Assembly (NCBI GenBank): GCA_964017145.1 | Contig: CAXHKQ010000138.1 | Location: forward strand, 1-11,424 | Source of the DNA: Agrocybe praecox | Lineage: Eukaryota > Basidiomycota > Agaricomycetes > Agaricales > Agrocybaceae | Length of the DNA stretch: 11,424 nt | Direction of reading: 5' to 3' | Shown here: positions 8,541 through 11,424 of the stretch, one piece after another | Numbering within the stretch: the stretch's first letter is position 1 | How the letters are laid out: each line of letters opens with the position of its first letter | Program-made: the position numbers and the translations under genes | The notes under the pieces: model-generated | Seen by the model: only the letters and a program-made list of their open reading frames with translations | Database searches by the model: none | Told to the model about the DNA's origin: nothing

Positions 8541-8564
8541 TTATCCAAGTGAGTACACAAACAT
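8541..8564 (-). CDS. Upstream ORF in the tap 5' leader (7 codons)
   Basis: ATG at 8564-8562 opens M-F-V-Y-S-L-G then TAA, inside the predicted 232-nt 5' UTR of tap. It is the only ATG between the predicted start site and the tap start codon. It has G at -3, a fair initiation context, and ends about 90 nt before the main ATG, leaving room for reinitiation. Short upstream ORFs often lower translation of the main frame in developmental regulators. Whether this one is translated is inference. Confidence 0.4.
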   Translation of the reverse strand: MFVYSLG

Positions 8565-8677
8565 CGCGATGTTCGGGTGCGACGAAGTCACGACACGGTC
8601 GTGCCGGGATCGGGATCGACGTGATAGAGCTGATGATGGTCGATGGACGGTGCAGCTCGGCCGACGTGCTGTGTTGT

Positions 8678-8714
8678 ACTGAAGCAAGGCCGACCGCGGC
8701 GGCTGGCTTTTATA
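8678..8714 (-). promoter_or_regulatory. tap core promoter: TATA box and initiator
   Basis: On the minus strand TATAAAA runs from 8714 to 8708, and TCAGT, the arthropod initiator core, from 8682 to 8678. The predicted start is A at 8680, 34 bp from the first T of the TATA box, slightly long but acceptable. At +28 to +32 lies GCACC, matching four of five positions of the downstream element RGWYV. The resulting unspliced 5' UTR is about 232 nt. Two consensus elements with near-correct spacing upstream of a gene in the right direction make this the best-supported promoter in the window. Confidence 0.7.
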
Positions 8715-9863
8715 GAGCCGTTCGCAGGGGTTGAACCGTCGTACGTTCGATCGCACCCTGCATGCTCGCGCGCGCATCTATGCCCTAGGGGATGTTCCGC
8801 GCATCATAAATGCATGCGCGCACACGAATGCAAACACATAATTCACCACCGTGCGGTGCGCACAGGGCTGTATTTGGTTTCGGGGGTATCAATTGGGGTA
8901 CAAACAAATGTGAAGTCCTGAAAAAAACCTGCAGTCGCATTTTTTTTTGTTTATTTTCAGCCACACAAACAATTTCAAAATTCATGTTTTCAAAGACTCG
9001 CTGCAACAATCATGATGGACAATGCAGACACATGACAAATTTAATCACACTTATGCGAAGCCCCGCGTAGCGTGAACAAAAACACCACTAAGAGTTTCTG
9101 ACCCTCACAAATGAGCTATTTCCCACAAGCGGGTAATAAAATCAATTTCCAAATACAGGTCGCAGGCCCCGTTTATCCGGATATACAGATTCTAGAAAAA
9201 TTATACTCATCACTATCACTCATCATAAGCGTGGCCCCGCTCGATTTAGAATTGAATACATGTTTTCAAAACGATTCCTTGATTACCATTAGTATGCATA
9301 TGAAATCGCAAAATCAGCGATATAGAGCTGTATCTTCACATTTTTCGAATGTCTCTTTATTGTTGAGTAATCCTATCTTATAGCAGCAAACCGCAACCTG
9401 CAAATTTTCCAATTTCGTTCGAGAAGGCTCTCAATTTAATACTTCAATAAAACATGTTTGGTTTGGTCCCCTACAAATAAATTTCAAAAAAATTAATGTC
9501 ATGATTGTTTCGTGTCTATTGTCATTATAGACCACATCTATAGAAAATTTCATGTAATTAAACATCAGGTGCATCAAAAATGCACAAACAGTTTATATGA
9601 CCATCGGCTTTTCAAGGCCAAGCTTCATTTGAATACAAGTTATTATGGCGATAGGCCAAGTATTTTCTGAGCAAGGTCCCGTTTGATACCGAAATGCAAT
9701 GTGTACTTGAGGCTTCTAGATGACAGGGTCAAACTGAAAATATGCCTATCAAATTTTAATGGCATGCAGATCAAACATCTATCAAATTAAAATATATTAT
9801 CGGTTCCTACAATTACACCACCCGACACCAAAAAAATACTCGCTTCAAATATGAAATTTCTTA
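8715..9863. other. Upstream flank of tap, gene-free
   Basis: The first 180 bases are CpG-rich, with CGCGCGCGC (8767-8775), the palindrome CCCTAGGG (8783-8790) and the near-palindrome CACCGTGCGGTG (about 8847-8858), and probably include proximal regulatory DNA of tap. After about 8,900 the sequence becomes AT-rich. A polypyrimidine tract ending TTTTCAG at 8960 looks like a plus-strand splice acceptor, but no exon is recognisable behind it. A 90-codon ATG frame (9111-9383) has no family resemblance and is treated as chance. Confidence 0.5.
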
Positions 9864-10283
9864 TGTGTTTTGTGCTCCTAAAAAAAATCATAATAATTGT
9901 TTATTCCATGGATTAGTTTTTGTTGTTGTGATTTTTAAAAGTTTTTTTGTGTAGTTGTTATGAATAATTGGCAATATTTCGGGTTAAGTCAAAAACACAA
10001 AACTGCATCATATAAAAAAAGAAACACAATTGAATTACCTTCATTTCATTCTCAAATTATTTATGTTTATCGATCCCAATTTAAAAGTTATTCGGAGAGG
10101 AACGTGAAAAATGAGTTTTTTTTTCATGCAAACAAGATGCAAAAAAATCCACTAAAAATATTAAAAAATATAATAATGCAATATACTTTATTCAATTTTA
10201 TGTCATCATAAAGCTAACTCAAAAACGCATCAATCAAGCTGGTGCAATGTAAAATCTATGGTAACGTTTTTTCGTTATAGGCA
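9864..10283 (+). repeat. Unclassified ~420-bp repeat, copy 1 (direct)
   Basis: This 420-bp segment starts TGTGTTTTGTGCTCC and ends CGTTATAGGCA. It recurs almost unchanged at 11004-11421, and inverted and diverged at about 10490-10852. Homology to the other direct copy begins and stops sharply. It is AT-rich. It holds an ATG frame of 83 codons (9960-10211, MNNWQYFG start) rich in Lys/Asn/Phe, with no known domain. The other copies break that frame, so it is probably not coding. No terminal inverted repeats, poly(A) tail or tRNA-like promoter boxes were recognised. Confidence 0.85.
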
Positions 10284-10489
10284 TTCAAACATGACCTAGT
10301 CGTGAACATTTTCGATAAACCTAGAGGGTATGAAAAAAATATTTTTCAAAAATGATGTGGAAATGAAGACCGTGACATTCACGTCAAAAAATTGTACTAT
10401 GCTACATATATGATATTTGTCAATAGAAAGTTATAGCACGTTGAATTTGTCTTTCGTTTGAATAAAATGGTAATTTGGTCAGTTTTGAT

Positions 10490-10852
10490 TGCCTATAATA
10501 AGGACATTAGACCACTGACTTCCAACTGCATTAGCTTGATTGATGCATATTTGAGTCAGGTTTATGATTACATAAAATTTAATAATGTATTTTGCATGTT
10601 TATATTCTTTAATATTTTTCTAGTGGATTTTTTTGCATATTTTTTTCATGAAGAAACAAAATGTTCACGTTCCTCCCCGAATAACTCTTAAATTGGGATC
10701 AATAGACATAAAGTATTTGAGAATGAAATAAAGGTTATTCAATTGTGTTTCGTTTGTTATATGATGCAGTTTTGTGTTTTTGACCCGGAATTTGCAAATT
10801 ATTCATAACAACTACACAAAAAACTTGAAAAAATCACAACAACAAAACTATT
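10490..10852 (-). repeat. Inverted, older copy of the ~420-bp repeat
   Basis: The reverse complement of copy 1 aligns along the whole segment. It starts with TGCCTATAA (10490-10498) and runs through AGCTTGATTGATGC, AGTGGATTTTTTTGCAT, TTAAATTGGGATC, CAATTGTGTTTC and GATGCAGTTTTGTGTTTTTG to CACAACAACAAAAC near 10848. After that, similarity to the copy 1 start fades. Identity by eye is roughly 80%, with small indels. In the frame matching the 83-codon ORF there is a 6-base deletion and in-frame stops (GAATAACC, TATTGATCC). It is separated from copy 1 by 206 unrelated bases (10284-10489). Confidence 0.85.
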
Positions 10853-11003
10853 ATGGTATGTATCGAAGAGAAAAAAACCATTATAATCTGCTGGTACTTT
10901 AATTTTGCTATGAGGTGTACAACCTTGCCGTTTTCGTGCATCAGACGATAGCGGTCGATCTGAATCATGAAAATTGAGAAAAATAGACATAAATTAGACT
11001 TGG

Positions 11004-11421
11004 TGTGTTTTGTGCTCCTAAAAAAAATCATAATAATTGTTTATTCCATGGATTAGTTTTTGTTGTTGTGATTTTTTAAAGTTTTTTGTGTAGTTGTTAT
11101 GAATAATTGGCAATATTTCGGGTTAAGTCAAAAACACAAAACTGCATCATATAAAAAAAGAAACACAATTGAATTACCTTCATTTCATTCTCAAATTATT
11201 TATGTATATCGATCCCAATTTAAAAGTTATTCGGAGAGGAACGTGAAAAATGAGTTTTTTTTCATGCAAACAAGATGCAAAAAAATCCACTAAAAATATT
11301 AAAAAATATAATAATGCAATATACTTTATTCAATTTTATGTCATCATAAAGCTAACTCAAAAACGCATCAATCAAGCTGGTGCAATGTAAAATCTATGGT
11401 AACGTTTTTTCGTTATAGGCA
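11004..11421 (+). repeat. Unclassified ~420-bp repeat, copy 2 (direct)
   Basis: This copy is nearly identical to copy 1. The differences seen are single-base losses in the T/A runs near 11077-11087 and in the run near 11255, a T/A difference in that first run, and a T-to-A change in TATGTATATCG. The second T-run loss truncates the small reading frame. The last three bases of the window no longer match what follows copy 1, so the repeat appears to end here, though three bases are little evidence. The 128 or so bases before it (from about 10876) are not similar to the upstream flank of copy 1. Confidence 0.88.
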
Positions 11422-11424
11422 GCA

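Noticed and set aside
7627..8682. Long plus-strand frames antisense to the bHLH gene (7627-8160, 7889-8365, 8191-8682)
   Set aside because: They are shadows of GC-rich codons of the real gene, resemble no family, and overlap one another in different phases.
8936..8960. Polypyrimidine tract plus CAG as a plus-strand splice acceptor
   Set aside because: No recognisable exon follows and such tracts are common in AT-rich insect DNA.
9111..9383. 90-codon ATG frame in AT-rich DNA
   Set aside because: No domain, no promoter and no codon bias apparent; this length is compatible with chance.
9864..11421. LTR retrotransposon: direct repeats starting TG and ending CA
   Set aside because: The interior is only 720 bp and contains an inverted copy of the repeat. 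No tRNA primer-binding site follows copy 1, no polypurine tract was seen, and the bases after copy 2 (GCA) do not match the bases before copy 1 as a target duplication.
1..11424. CRISPR array, bacterial operon or prophage system
   Set aside because: No spaced repeats, ribosome binding sites or bacterial genes occur; all signals are eukaryotic.

Overview
This is eukaryotic, insect-type DNA, most likely from a fly or mosquito (inference). The only clear protein-coding gene is on the minus strand at 7183-8448. It encodes a 421-residue bHLH protein of the neurogenin/Tap (biparous) family, a proneural transcription factor. Intronless organisation, a TATA box plus an arthropod-type TCAGT initiator upstream, Gln/His-rich runs and a mariner relic all fit a dipteran. 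The species cannot be named from sequence alone.

Layout: 1-4270 holds no recognisable gene. It starts with a 22-bp perfect palindrome (55-76) and has a compact promoter-like cluster at 529-666 (14-bp palindrome, perfect CRE, TATA, near-initiator) for a possible plus-strand transcript. A second initiator-rich stretch with a splice-donor-like site lies at 3848-3907. At about 3,900 the base composition turns clearly AT-rich. 4271-4556 (minus) is the decayed C-terminal third of a mariner transposase. 5264-5758 (plus) is an unusually long open frame of unknown nature. 5759-6642 is CpG-rich and carries two mutually complementary CA/TG tracts. 6643-7182 is the probable 3' UTR of tap, with a long-armed inverted repeat inside it. 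8449-8714 is the tap 5' UTR and core promoter, with a 7-codon upstream ORF. 8715-9863 is upstream intergenic DNA.

The right end (9864-11421) holds three copies of an otherwise unrecognised repeat of about 420 bp. Two are direct and nearly identical, 1,140 bp apart. The third lies inverted between them and is clearly older (roughly 80% identical by eye). No terminal inverted repeats or target duplications were seen, so its class is open.

No multi-gene system is present. The picture is one developmental regulator in a large regulatory and intergenic landscape with transposon debris. The best leads are the repeat family, the orphan reading frame at 5264-5758, the unassigned promoter at 529-666, and the tap upstream ORF and basic-region variant.
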